A stretch of 64,000 nt of DNA from Halothiobacillus sp. Its GTDB lineage: Bacteria > Pseudomonadota > Gammaproteobacteria > Halothiobacillales > Halothiobacillaceae. Positions within the stretch are counted from its first letter, which is position 1. Every line of letters starts with the position of its first letter. The translations under genes were made by a program, and so were the position numbers. The notes beneath the pieces are model-generated. The model was not told the DNA's origin. It saw only the letters and a program-made list of their open reading frames with translations, and searched no databases. The stretch is taken from assembly GCA_016278265.1 (NCBI GenBank), contig JADQCE010000003.1:1-64000 (forward strand), given 5' to 3'. Positions 26,895 through 36,300 of the stretch are shown one piece after another.

Positions 26895-28313
26895 TTATGC
26901 CTCGACTTCGGCGGCGTCGATCACCATCAGGCCACTGTCGGCCTGCATGGCCTCGTACTCGTCCTCGAAGAAAAACTTCTTCTCTCCGAAGGCCGGCGTC
27001 AGTTCGTTGAGCCAGGTGGCTTGCTCGTCGTACTTGGCAAAGAACGGCCGTTGGACCCAATCCGGATTGCGACCCTGAACGAAGCGCAGGACGAACACCT
27101 TCTCGCCCTGGATCTCGGCCACGCCCTGAATCTCGACCTTGCCCGGCCCGGCGGACATGGACGGGCCACGGGCGGTACGCGCCAGGCCCGAGACCTGTTT
27201 CATCGCGTCGCGGTAGATGCGGTGGGCCTCGGCCAGCGGCACCTCGAAGCGGTACTTCGCCCCGGTGTCGCGCTCGACGAACATGTAATAGGGGATCATG
27301 CCCAGACGCACCTGCTCGCGCCACATGCGCGCCCAGACCTCGCCCGAATCGTTGATGTGCTTGATCAGCGGGCTCTGGGTGCGGATCTCGGCGCCGGTCG
27401 CCCGGATGCGCCTGACCGCCTCGCGGAAGATGGGGTTTTCCATCTCCTGGTAGTGGTTGATGTGCGCCATCACCGCGACATGCTTGCCGGACTCTACCAG
27501 CCGCTCGAACAGCGCCAGCAGCTCGTCGGCATCCGCGTCGGTGACGAAGCGATACGGCCAGAACGACAGCGCCTTGGTGCCGATACGCACGGTCTGCACG
27601 TGTTCGAGGCGCGGATCGAGCAGTCCCTCGAGATACGGCGCCAGGTGCTTGGTCTTCATCACCATCGGGTCGCCGCCGGTCATCAGCAGATCGGTCAGGT
27701 TGGGGCGCTCGGCCAGGTAGTCGAGCAGCTGGCCGGCCTCCTTGGAGGCGATCTTGAGGTCCTTGTCACCGACGAACTGCGCCCAGCGGAAACAGAAGGT
27801 GCAGTAGCTGTGACAGGTCTGCCCCTGACTGGGGAAGAACAGCGCGGTCTCGCGGTACTTGTGCTGCACGCCCTCGACCGTCTCGCCGTTGACCTCGGGG
27901 AGGTTCATCTCCATCTGGCCGGCCGGGTGCGGGTTGAGCTGGTGCCGCAGCTTCCAGGCCAGTGCGGTGATCTCTTCCTTAGGTGCCTCGCGGCGATGCA
28001 GCTCGGCCATCTGCTCGTACATCTCGGGGTCGAGCATGTCGCGCTGCGGGAAGGTCAGGGCGAAGATCGGGTCGTCGGGCGCGCGATCCCAGTCGATCAG
28101 GTTCTCGATGACGTAGTTGTTGACGCGAAACGGCAGCACGCTCGCGACGACCTTCATCTCGAACAGCACCTCCTCGCCCAGGCGCTTGAGCGGCTCGATC
28201 TTGTCGAGGTGGCGGTCGGTGAAGACCTGCAGCTTGGGCGCCTGCCCGTCCTGCGTACCCGCCGCTGTCGCTGGGCGGGTTCCGGGAATGCTTCGCTTGG
28301 CAACAGTCGTCAT
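26895..28313 (-). CDS. KamA-family radical SAM aminomutase-like protein
   Basis: This is a radical SAM, PLP-type enzyme of 472 residues. The cluster motif is CHSYCTFC (Cys167, 171, 174), and GGDPMV follows as in lysine 2,3-aminomutase. A candidate PLP lysine lies in AGPGKVEI (Lys392). One of the two lysine epsilon-amino contacts is kept (Asp322 in HINDSG). The position of the other, in VVDAPGG of the clostridial enzyme, reads SMSAGPG, so the substrate may not be lysine. It is longer than EpmB (about 340), and no ablB or efp gene is adjacent. The ATG at 28313 follows GAGG. The name kamA is avoided because activity is unproven. Confidence 0.8.
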   Translation of the reverse strand: MTTVAKRSIPGTRPATAAGTQDGQAPKLQVFTDRHLDKIEPLKRLGEEVLFEMKVVASVLPFRVNNYVIENLIDWDRAPDDPIFALTFPQRDMLDPEMYEQMAELHRREAPKEEITALAWKLRHQLNPHPAGQMEMNLPEVNGETVEGVQHKYRETALFFPSQGQTCHSYCTFCFRWAQFVGDKDLKIASKEAGQLLDYLAERPNLTDLLMTGGDPMVMKTKHLAPYLEGLLDPRLEHVQTVRIGTKALSFWPYRFVTDADADELLALFERLVESGKHVAVMAHINHYQEMENPIFREAVRRIRATGAEIRTQSPLIKHINDSGEVWARMWREQVRLGMIPYYMFVERDTGAKYRFEVPLAEAHRIYRDAMKQVSGLARTARGPSMSAGPGKVEIQGVAEIQGEKVFVLRFVQGRNPDWVQRPFFAKYDEQATWLNELTPAFGEKKFFFEDEYEAMQADSGLMVIDAAEVEA

Positions 28314-28368
28314 AAAACCTCGTCTGGTGCGCATGGTAATGGGCCGTGCCGACCACAAAGGCCGGCGA

Positions 28369-28396
28369 ATTCTAGCCCATTTCCCGATAAAAACAA
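28369..28396 (-). promoter_or_regulatory. Candidate promoter of the KamA-like gene
   Basis: On the minus strand TTGTTT (28391-28396), a 16 bp spacer and TAGAAT (28369-28374) lie about 56 bp before the ATG at 28313. Confidence 0.5.
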
Positions 28397-28427
28397 CCGC
28401 TTATACGTGCGCATGCCATCCATTTGA

Positions 28428-28676
28428 CGCCGGATCGGCGGCCACGACCTCCATCCCGGCCGGCCTCTCGGCAACAATGCCTGGTGGCTCACCGCAGTGC
28501 TCGTCGAGTGCCCCCATCGGCCCCTCGGCATCGAGTTCGCCCCCGTGGCCACCGTCGCCGGGCTCGGCTACGGCCAGGCCGCGTGGCAGAGCGGTTCGCG
28601 GTGGCCGACCATCGCGCCGCACTGGCTGGTCAACCAGCGACACTGCTCGTTGTTCAACTACCCGATGCTGGCCTGA
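28428..28676 (+). pseudogene. C-terminal relic of a CPBP-type (CAAX) intramembrane protease
   Basis: The frame ending at TGA 28674-28676 reads WWLTAVLVECPHRPLGIEF, then VAGLGYGQAAWQSGSRWPTI and APHWLVNQ. This matches the last two conserved motifs of CPBP family metalloproteases, with the His of the SH.P motif and the H..VN motif. There is no start codon at a sensible place, and a stop (28425-28427) lies just upstream. Only about 80 of roughly 230 residues remain, so this is a 5'-truncated relic. The family call is from motif memory. Confidence 0.55.
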
Positions 28677-28741
28677 GCACCTCCATCGTCTCGTCTACTC
28701 TCAGACTGCACGCCACTGAATACCGGCCGCGAGGAACCGCC

Positions 28742-29839
28742 ATGTCTCGTGCTCAACTTGCGCTGCTCGCCCTCCTGTCGTGGTTCCCACTGCTCGCCGC
28801 CCACCCCGCACCGACCGAGCCGGCCGTCGAGACGATCGCCGACGAGCTGCACCACCCCTGGGCCCTGGCCTTTCTTCCCGATGGCGACCTGTTGGTCACC
28901 GAGCGGCGCGGCCGGCTCTGGCGGGTCGACCCGGCCAGCGGGGAGCGCCAGGAGATCGACGGCCTGCCGGAGGTCGATCACCGCAACCAGGGTGGGTTGC
29001 TCGACGTGCTCGCCCATCCGGCACATACCGACAACCAATGGATCTACCTGACCTGGGCGGGACGCTGCGACGGCGGCAACGCCACCCACCTCGGCCGCGG
29101 GCGACTGGAGGACAACCGGCTAGTCGACTTCCAGACCCTGCATGTCGCCACCCCCTGCGTGGATTCCGGCATCCACTTCGGTTCGCGGCTGGCCTTCGAC
29201 CGAGACGGCTACCTGTTCATGACCGTCGGCGACCGCGGCGAACGCGATCGCGCCCAGGACCTGGCCGACCACAACGGCTCGGTGCTGCGATTCTACGCCG
29301 ATGGCCGCATTCCCGAAGACAACCCGTTCGTCGGCCGCCCCGACGCCGAGGCCGCGATCTTCAGCTATGGCCACCGCAACCCGCAGGGCGCGGCCACCCA
29401 CCCGCACACCGGCCGCGTCTGGATTCATGAACACGGCCCGCGCGGCGGCGACGAGATCAACATCCCGGTCGCCGGGGCAAACTTCGGCTGGCCAATCCAG
29501 ACCTACGGCCGGGAATATGCCGGTCCGGAAATCGCCCCGGACGAGGTGGAGGGTGTCATCGGCCCGATCCACCACTGGACCCCGTCGATCGCCCCCTCCG
29601 GCATGACCTTTTACGATCACGAACGCTTCCCCGACTGGCAGGGCAACCTGTTCGTCGGGGCGCTGGCCAAGCGCCACCTGGCCCGGCTGCAACTGGATGG
29701 CGACCGCGTGATCAGCGAGGAACGCTGGCTGGAAGGGCGCGAGTGGCGCATCCGAGATGTCGAGGCCGGGCCGGACGGCGCACTGTGGGTAATCACCGAC
29801 CATGCCGACGGTCGACTGCTCCGATTAACCCTCGACTGA
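28742..29839 (+). CDS. PQQ-dependent sugar dehydrogenase family protein, periplasmic
   Basis: This is an exported six-bladed beta-propeller of the soluble aldose dehydrogenase (YliI/Asd) type, oxidising sugars with PQQ. The 365-residue product has a signal peptide ending LLAAH. It keeps HPWALAFLPDGDLLVTER, DRGERDRAQD, SYGHRNPQG, HEHGPRGGDEIN and ANFGWP, the usual blade signatures including the catalytic-type His and Arg/Asp region. The true cofactor cannot be proven from sequence and no pqq genes are in the window. It lies 58 bp before the metal-efflux operon, which has its own promoter. Confidence 0.87.
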   Translation: MSRAQLALLALLSWFPLLAAHPAPTEPAVETIADELHHPWALAFLPDGDLLVTERRGRLWRVDPASGERQEIDGLPEVDHRNQGGLLDVLAHPAHTDNQWIYLTWAGRCDGGNATHLGRGRLEDNRLVDFQTLHVATPCVDSGIHFGSRLAFDRDGYLFMTVGDRGERDRAQDLADHNGSVLRFYADGRIPEDNPFVGRPDAEAAIFSYGHRNPQGAATHPHTGRVWIHEHGPRGGDEINIPVAGANFGWPIQTYGREYAGPEIAPDEVEGVIGPIHHWTPSIAPSGMTFYDHERFPDWQGNLFVGALAKRHLARLQLDGDRVISEERWLEGREWRIRDVEAGPDGALWVITDHADGRLLRLTLD

Positions 29840-29859
29840 CCGCCGATCCGCGGCCGGGC

Positions 29860-29888
29860 TTGCGCCTGCCAAAAGAGGCACCTATAGT
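29860..29888 (+). promoter_or_regulatory. Candidate promoter of the metal-efflux operon
   Basis: TTGCGC (29860-29865), a 17 bp spacer and TATAGT (29883-29888) lie 10 bp upstream of the ATG at 29898. The spacer contains the GCCT..AGGC half-palindrome. The spacing is not the 19-20 bp of a MerR-type promoter, so a CueR-like regulator is not indicated. Confidence 0.45.
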
Positions 29889-29897
29889 TCCGGCACC

Positions 29898-30230
29898 ATG
29901 AAATTCACGCACCTGGTCACCCTACTGCTCGCCCTGTGGGCACCGCTGAACGCGGTGACCGCCGGCGTGGCCATGCTCGACTGCCCGATGGACGAGATGG
30001 TCGAGCACGGGGCCGACTGCCCGAGCATGGGCGGCACGACCGGGGAGGCCACTGCCTCGGCCGGCTGTGACCATTGCGCCAATTGCGTGCTGCTGGGCGG
30101 CTTCTCCCTGCCGGCGCAGGCCACGCCGGCCGCCATCCAGCTGCCCAACGGCACCCCCGACGCATCCTTGGCCGATTCGATCGCCGCCGGCGTTCCCAGC
30201 ACCCCGTTCCGCCCTCCCCTCTCGGCCTGA
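29898..30230 (+). CDS. Small Cys-rich secreted protein at the head of the efflux operon (DUF2946-like)
   Basis: The product is an exported protein of 110 residues with a signal sequence and four short metal-type motifs (LDCPMDEM, DCPSMGG, CDHCANC). A PFRPPLSA C-terminus is typical of small proteins found beside copper-resistance genes. Function is unknown; a periplasmic copper-binding or sensing role is inferred from the cysteines and the downstream tripartite pump. Confidence 0.7.
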   Translation: MKFTHLVTLLLALWAPLNAVTAGVAMLDCPMDEMVEHGADCPSMGGTTGEATASAGCDHCANCVLLGGFSLPAQATPAAIQLPNGTPDASLADSIAAGVPSTPFRPPLSA

Positions 30231-30316
30231 TACAGCCGAGAAGGGAGGGGTACCGCGCCCCGCGCACCTCGGCTGACCCAGCTTCCTGCTGACCGTCTTC
30301 AACCGAGGAAACCGCC

Positions 30317-31570
30317 ATGAACCAATCCATCCTCTCGCGGGCCGCCGTGGCCTGGCTGGCCCTGGCCGTGCCGCTCACGCCGAGCCTGGCCGACTCGTCG
30401 GCCGACACCGGCCCGCGCCTGACGCTGGAAGCGGCCGTACAGGCCGCGACCCAAAGCGACGAAGGACTACAGGCCGCCGACCGGCGGCGTGCCGGGCTGG
30501 CCGCGACCGCCGAGGCCGCCGACGAGCTGCCCGACCCGCGGCTGTCCGTCGCCTTGCAGAACGTACCCACCGACAACTACAGCCTGAGCGATTCCCCCAT
30601 GACCCAGACGGTGGTGACGCTTTCGCAGAGCCTGCCGCCGGGTGACACGCTCGCCTACCGCGGCGAGCTGGCCGAGGCCCGCGTCGCCGGCTCGGCGGCC
30701 GCCCTGGCCACCGCCGACCGCCAGCTCAAGCGCGAGGTTCGCCGGCTGTGGCTGGCCGTCTACCGCGAGGAGGCCCTCGGTCGCCTGCTCAAGGCCGAGC
30801 GCGAGCTGTACCGCGAATTGCTGGAAAGCGCGCGCACCTCCTATCAGGTAAACGAGGCCAGCGGCAGCGACCTTGTCGTCCTGCAGGCACGTCGGTCGCG
30901 GATCGAGGATGCCCTCGAGCGTCGCCGGGGCGAGGCCGAGGCCGCCCGCGCCCGGCTGGCCCGCTGGGTGGGCGATGCCGCCCGACGCCCCCTGACCGAC
31001 TCCCTGCCGGCCCGCCTGACCGACCTGCCGCAGGGCGACCTCAACCACCAGCCCGAACTCGACCGACTGCGCGCCGAGCTTGAGGCCGCTCGCGCCCAGG
31101 TGGGTGAGGCCGAGGAGCAGTTCGCCCCGGAAATCGGCCTGCAGGTCGGCTACGGCCTGCGCGCGGGCAGCGAGCCCAACACCCTATCCGCCGGCGTGAG
31201 CGTGAGCCTGCCGATCTTCCACGAGCGTCGCCAGTCGCCCCGGCTGCGCGGGGCACAACAGTCGGCCCAGGCCGCTCAGCTCGAGCTGACCAAGCGCGCG
31301 CGTGATCTCGCGGCCCAAGCCGATAGTATCCGCGCGCGATTGGCCGCCTTGGACCGGCGCGTGGCGCACTTTGAAACCGACATCATCCCCGAACTGAAAC
31401 AGGTCGCCGAGATGATCCGTGGCGAAATCGGCGCCGGCCAGGGCGAATTCGAGGCCCTGATCGAAGCCGAACGCGTGGTCATCGAGGCCCGCCAGGAGCT
31501 ACTGACCCTGCGCCTCGACCGCGCCGAGCAACTCATCGACCTGCGCTACCTGCTGGAGCCGAATTCATGA
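30317..31570 (+). CDS. TolC-family outer-membrane efflux channel (CusC-like)
   Basis: This is the outer-membrane channel of a resistance-nodulation-division pump. The 417-residue protein has a signal peptide (cleavage after SLA near residue 25) and two OEP repeats of long amphipathic helices, with LTLEAAVQAA opening the first. It lacks an obvious lipobox, unlike E. coli CusC. Its stop overlaps the next start by ATGA (31567-31570), so coupling to the adaptor gene is strong. Confidence 0.88.
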   Translation: MNQSILSRAAVAWLALAVPLTPSLADSSADTGPRLTLEAAVQAATQSDEGLQAADRRRAGLAATAEAADELPDPRLSVALQNVPTDNYSLSDSPMTQTVVTLSQSLPPGDTLAYRGELAEARVAGSAAALATADRQLKREVRRLWLAVYREEALGRLLKAERELYRELLESARTSYQVNEASGSDLVVLQARRSRIEDALERRRGEAEAARARLARWVGDAARRPLTDSLPARLTDLPQGDLNHQPELDRLRAELEAARAQVGEAEEQFAPEIGLQVGYGLRAGSEPNTLSAGVSVSLPIFHERRQSPRLRGAQQSAQAAQLELTKRARDLAAQADSIRARLAALDRRVAHFETDIIPELKQVAEMIRGEIGAGQGEFEALIEAERVVIEARQELLTLRLDRAEQLIDLRYLLEPNS

Positions 31571-33303
31571 ACCGTCACAACACGATTCTTCGCATCAGCC
31601 TGCTCGGTGCCGCGCTGGTCACGCCGGCGGTGCTGACCGGTCTGGCACCGGCGCTCACCCAGGCCGTGGCCGCCGAGAACGCCGACCACTCGGGCCATGA
31701 CCACGCCCAGTCGACCGACGGCAACGACACCGTCACCCGCTGGACCTGCCCCATGCATCCGCAGATCGTCGAGCAGGAGCCCGGCTCTTGCCCCATCTGT
31801 GGGATGGACCTGGTCGAGAAGGAATTCCCCGCCCAGCAAGTCTCCAGCCAGCAAGCCGCCACCCAGGCGGGCGGCAGCAAGGCGGACGACACAGCGGGTA
31901 CGGAAGGTGCCACCGCAGCCGCCAGCTCCGGTAGCGAGACGGTCACGCGCTGGACCTGCCCGATGCATCCGCAGATCGTGGAGGAGGAGCCGGGTTCCTG
32001 CCCCATCTGCGGCATGGACCTGGTCGAGAAGGAATTCCCAGCCCAGCAAGCCACCGCCGAGGTGGGCGGCATGACCGGCCACGACGATCAAAACCTGATC
32101 GCAAGCACCGGCGGCGAGACCGTCACCCGCTGGACCTGTCCCATGCACCCGCAGATCATCGAGGAGGAGCCCGGCTCCTGCCCCATCTGCGGCATGGACC
32201 TAGTCGAGAAGGAGTACCCGGCCGCCGAGATCGGTGCCGGCGAAGCGCCGAGCACGAGCAATGCGACCAACCGCCCCCAGGCGCCGAGCTTTCCGGCCGT
32301 TTCGGTGAGACCGATCACCGTGCAGCACATGAACGTCGTGATCGACGCGGCGCAAAAACGTCCGCTCACCGAGACGATCCGCACCGTCGGCACCGTCGGC
32401 TACGACGAGGATCTGCTCGCCCACGTCCATCCACGCTCGAAGGGCTGGGTCGAACGACTCGAGGTCGCCTCGATCGGCGCCTCGGTTAAAAAGGGTGACG
32501 TCCTGTTCGAGTACTACTCACCGGACATCGTTTCCGCCCAGCAGGACTACCTGGTCGCCCTGCGCCGCGGCATGAGCGACCTGATCGATTCCACACGCGC
32601 CCGGCTCGAGTTGCTCGACGTGCCCGAGTCGGTCATCGATGCCGTCCGCCGGCAGGGCAAGGTGCAGCGCACCATCCCGCTACTCGCCCCACAAGACGGC
32701 TACGTCGCCGAGATCAACCTGCGCGAAGGGATGTACATCCAGCCCGGCCTCGACCTCTACACCATCGCCCGACGCGATCGTGTCTGGGTCAACGTCGACG
32801 TACTCGAACGGCGCATGCAGTCGGTCCACGAGGGCCAGCAAGCGCGCATGCAGGTCGACGGCCTCCCCGGGCGCGAGTTCGTGGGGACGGTGGATTTCGT
32901 CTACCCGGAACTCGACCCACAATCACGCACCCTACGGGTCCGGTTGGCATTCGACAACGAGGACGGCCAGCTGCGGCCCAACCAGTTCGCCGAGGTCACA
33001 CTCATGCCGGAGAAGAGCCCGCCAGTGCTCACCGTGCCGTCGACGGCGATCATTCCGGCGCCGGGCGGCGCGCGCGTGGTCGTACGCACCGGCGAGGGCC
33101 GCTTCCGGCCAGTCGCGGTGCAGACCGGCGCCGAATCCGGCGGCTACACGGAGATCGTCTCGGGTCTGGAAGCCGGCGAGCAGGTGGTCGCCTCGGGCCA
33201 GTTCCTGATCGACTCGGAATCGAGTGTTCAGGCGTCCTTCCTGCGGCTGTCCGGCTCGGGTGACGACTCGTCCTCCGGCGACCAGTCCGGCCAGCAGCAA
33301 TAA
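31567..33303 (+). CDS. cusB: CusB/CzcB-type membrane-fusion protein with three heavy-metal-binding domains
   Basis: This is the periplasmic adaptor linking a CusA pump to the outer-membrane channel. The 578-residue protein has a signal segment, a His-rich HSGHDH patch, then three near-identical metal-binding units. Each has CPMHPQI..E.EPGSCPICGMDLVEKE, at about residues 61-86, 131-156 and 191-216. Ordinary members usually have one. The hairpin, lipoyl and beta-barrel domains occupy about 250-565, with VKKGDVLFEYYSPDIVSAQQ in the lipoyl/hairpin part. Substrate Cu(I)/Ag(I) is inferred from the paired CusA. Confidence 0.92.
   Translation: MNRHNTILRISLLGAALVTPAVLTGLAPALTQAVAAENADHSGHDHAQSTDGNDTVTRWTCPMHPQIVEQEPGSCPICGMDLVEKEFPAQQVSSQQAATQAGGSKADDTAGTEGATAAASSGSETVTRWTCPMHPQIVEEEPGSCPICGMDLVEKEFPAQQATAEVGGMTGHDDQNLIASTGGETVTRWTCPMHPQIIEEEPGSCPICGMDLVEKEYPAAEIGAGEAPSTSNATNRPQAPSFPAVSVRPITVQHMNVVIDAAQKRPLTETIRTVGTVGYDEDLLAHVHPRSKGWVERLEVASIGASVKKGDVLFEYYSPDIVSAQQDYLVALRRGMSDLIDSTRARLELLDVPESVIDAVRRQGKVQRTIPLLAPQDGYVAEINLREGMYIQPGLDLYTIARRDRVWVNVDVLERRMQSVHEGQQARMQVDGLPGREFVGTVDFVYPELDPQSRTLRVRLAFDNEDGQLRPNQFAEVTLMPEKSPPVLTVPSTAIIPAPGGARVVVRTGEGRFRPVAVQTGAESGGYTEIVSGLEAGEQVVASGQFLIDSESSVQASFLRLSGSGDDSSSGDQSGQQQ
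31729..32226 (+). repeat. Three tandem coding repeats of the metal-binding unit
   Basis: Units begin near 31729, 31939 and 32119, with about 100 bp conserved in each and spacers of unequal length (210 and 180 bp periods). DNA similarity is high over the core, including the TGCCCCATCTG stretch, so the duplication is fairly recent or is kept uniform by recombination. Confidence 0.85.
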
Positions 33304-33315
33304 AAGGAGAGGGAC

Positions 33316-36300
33316 ATGATCGAACGCATCATCCATGCCTCCATCCGCTACCGCGTGCTGGTCTTGCTGCTGGCCGCGCTTCTCGCGGCCATCGGCTGGG
33401 GGGCGTGGAAGGCCACGCCGCTGGACGCGATTCCGGATCTGTCCGACACGCAGGTGATCGTCAAGACCACCTTCCCGGGCCAGTCGCCGCAGGTGGTCCA
33501 GGACCAGGTCACCTACCCCCTGACGACGCGTCTGTTGGCCGTGCCCGGCTCCACGGCGGTGCGGGGGTACTCGTTTTTCGGCGATTCCTACATCTACGTG
33601 ACCTTCAAGGAGGGCACCGATCTCTACTGGGCCCGCTCGCGGGTGCTCGAGTACCTCAACCAGGCCGCCGAGGACCTGCCGGAAGGCGTGACCCCCAAGC
33701 TCGGGCCGGATGCGACCGGCGTGGGCTGGGTGTTCCAGTACGCGCTCAACGACCCGACCGGGCAGCACGACCTGGCCGCGTTGACCACGCTGCAGAACTG
33801 GTTTCTCAAGTTTCAGCTCGAATCCGTCGAAGGCGTCGCGGAGGTGGCCACCGTCGGCGGCATGGTCCGCGAGTATCAGATCGTGGTCGATCCGCAACGC
33901 CTGCGCTCTTTCAACGTCTCGATCAACCGGCTGCGCGAGGCAATCGCCCAGGCGAACCGCGAGGTGGGCGGCGGCGTGATCGAGCGCGGCGGTGCCGAGT
34001 ACATGATCACCAGCCGCGGTTATCTTCAATCCGCCTCGGACATCGAGAAGATCCCGGTGGGCGTGACCGACACGGGCACGCCGATCACCGTGCGGGATCT
34101 CGGCCATGTGGAGGTCGGTCCGGCCGAGCGGCGCGGCGTGGCCGAGCTCGACGGCAAGGGCGAGGTGGTCGGCGGCATCGTCGTGATGCGCAGCGGCGAG
34201 AACGCCCTCGAGGTGATCGCCGCGGTCAAGGAAAAGCTTGACGACGTCAAACCGGGGCTACCCGAGGGCGTCGAGGTGGTGACCACCTACGACCGCAGCG
34301 GCGTGATCGAACGCGCGGTGGCCTTCCTCGAGAAAAAGCTGTTCGAGGAATTCCTGGTCGTCGCGCTGGTGAGCCTACTGTTCCTGTTCCACCTGCGCTC
34401 GGCGCTGGTGGCGATCATCAGCCTGCCGCTCGGCATTCTGACGGCGTTCATCGTCATGAACTGGCAGGGCATCAACGCCAACATCATGTCGCTGGGCGGG
34501 ATTGCGATCGCCATCGGCGCGATGGTCGACGCGGCGATCGTGATGATCGAGAACGCCCACAAGCACCTGGCACGCTACCGCGAGACGTACGGCCACCCAC
34601 CCAAGGGCGAGGTCCACTGGGGACTGATCGCGAAATCAGCCAGCGAGGTGGGCCCGGCGCTGTTCTTCTCATTGCTGGTGATCACGCTGTCGTTCGTGCC
34701 GGTGTTCGCGCTGGAGGCGCAGGAAGGCCGCCTGTTCGCCCCGCTGGCCTACACCAAGACCTACGCGATGGCAGCCGCCGCTGGTCTTGCGGTCACGCTG
34801 ATACCGGTACTGATGGGCTACTTCATCCGCGGCCGAATTCCCAGCGAGAACAGCAATCCGCTCAACCGCTTTCTCATCTGGGGCTACCGGCCGCTGCTGG
34901 CCGGCGCGCTGCGTTTCCCCCGCAGCGTGCTGGTCGGTGCCCTGCTGTTGCTGCTTTCGGCCGTGCTGCCGTTTGCGGGCATCTCCGGCTTCCTCGCGCC
35001 GCTCAAATGGGCGGGCGACACGGAGTGGCAGGCACAGGTCACCGACTGGCAGACGGGACTGGAACGCCAATGGCAAGATTGGTTCGACGGCTCGCCGCGA
35101 CTCGCCGCGCTGGGCACGGGGCTGGGCTCGGAGTTCATGCCCCAGCTCGACGAGGGTGACCTCCTCTACATGCCGACCACCCTGCCGGGCCTGTCGGTGG
35201 GCGAGGCGCGCATCCTCCTTCAGCAGGTCGACAAGCTGATCAGCGAGGAGCCCGAGGTCGAACGCGTCTTCGGCAAGATCGGCCGGGCCGCGACGGCGAC
35301 CGACCCCGCGCCGTTGACCATGATTGAGACCAGCATCACCTTGAAGCCGCGCGACCAGTGGCGCCAGGGCGTAACACTGGACGACCTGATCGATCGACTG
35401 AACGAGAAGGTCGACTTCCCCAGCCTGAACAACGCCTGGGTGATGCCGATCAAGACGCGTATCGACATGCAGACCACCGGCATCCAGACGCCGATCGGCA
35501 TCAAGATCACCGGCTCGGATCTGGGAGAGATCGAGGCGATCGGCCAGGAGGTGGAGGCCGCACTCAAGGGGCTGCCCGGCACGCGCAGCGCATTTGCCGA
35601 CCGCACCTCGGACGGCCGCTACGTGGTGATCACGCCCGACCGCGCCAAGGCGGCCCGCTTCGGTCTGAACATCGGCGACATCCAGAAGGTGATCAGTCTC
35701 GCCGTCGGCGGGGTCAAGGTGACCGAAACCGTCGAGGGCCTCGAGCGCTATCCGGTCAGCCTGCGGTACCCCCAGGGCGATCGAAACTCGGTGGAAACAT
35801 TGCGCGACCTGCCGATCGTCACGCCCAGCGGCTCCGCGGTCGCTCTCGGGCAGGTGGCCACGGTGACCATCGAGTCGGGCCCACCGGTGATCAAGTCGGA
35901 GAACAGCCGCCCGGCCGGCTTCGTCTTCGTCACCACCAGCGGCGTCGATCTCGGCGGCTACGTCGAGCGGGCCAAGGACGTGCTCAAGGAGAAAGTCGAC
36001 CTGCCGCCAGGTTACGCGATCGAGTGGGCCGGCCAGTACCGCTACATGGAGCGCGCGGCCGAACGACTCAAGCAAGTAGTGCCGCTGACGCTCGCGATCA
36101 TCTTCGTGCTGCTGTATCTCACCTTCCGCCACGGCGGCAAGGCGGTGATGATCATGGCCAGCCTGCCGTTCGCGCTGATCGGTAGCTTCTGGCTGCTGTG
36201 GGCACTGGGCTACAACCTGTCGATCGCGGTGGCAGTGGGGCTGATCGCCCTGGCTGGCGTGGCCGCCGAGTTCGGCGTGATCATGCTGATCTATCTCGAC

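Noticed and set aside
29860-29888. CueR/MerR-type operator upstream of the copper efflux operon
   Set aside because: The -35/-10 spacing is 17 bp, not 19-20, and the dyad within the spacer is short and imperfect.
31720-32230. Regular spacing of similar units suggesting a CRISPR-like array
   Set aside because: Only three units of about 100 bp, in frame and coding for metal-binding domains; not a CRISPR array.
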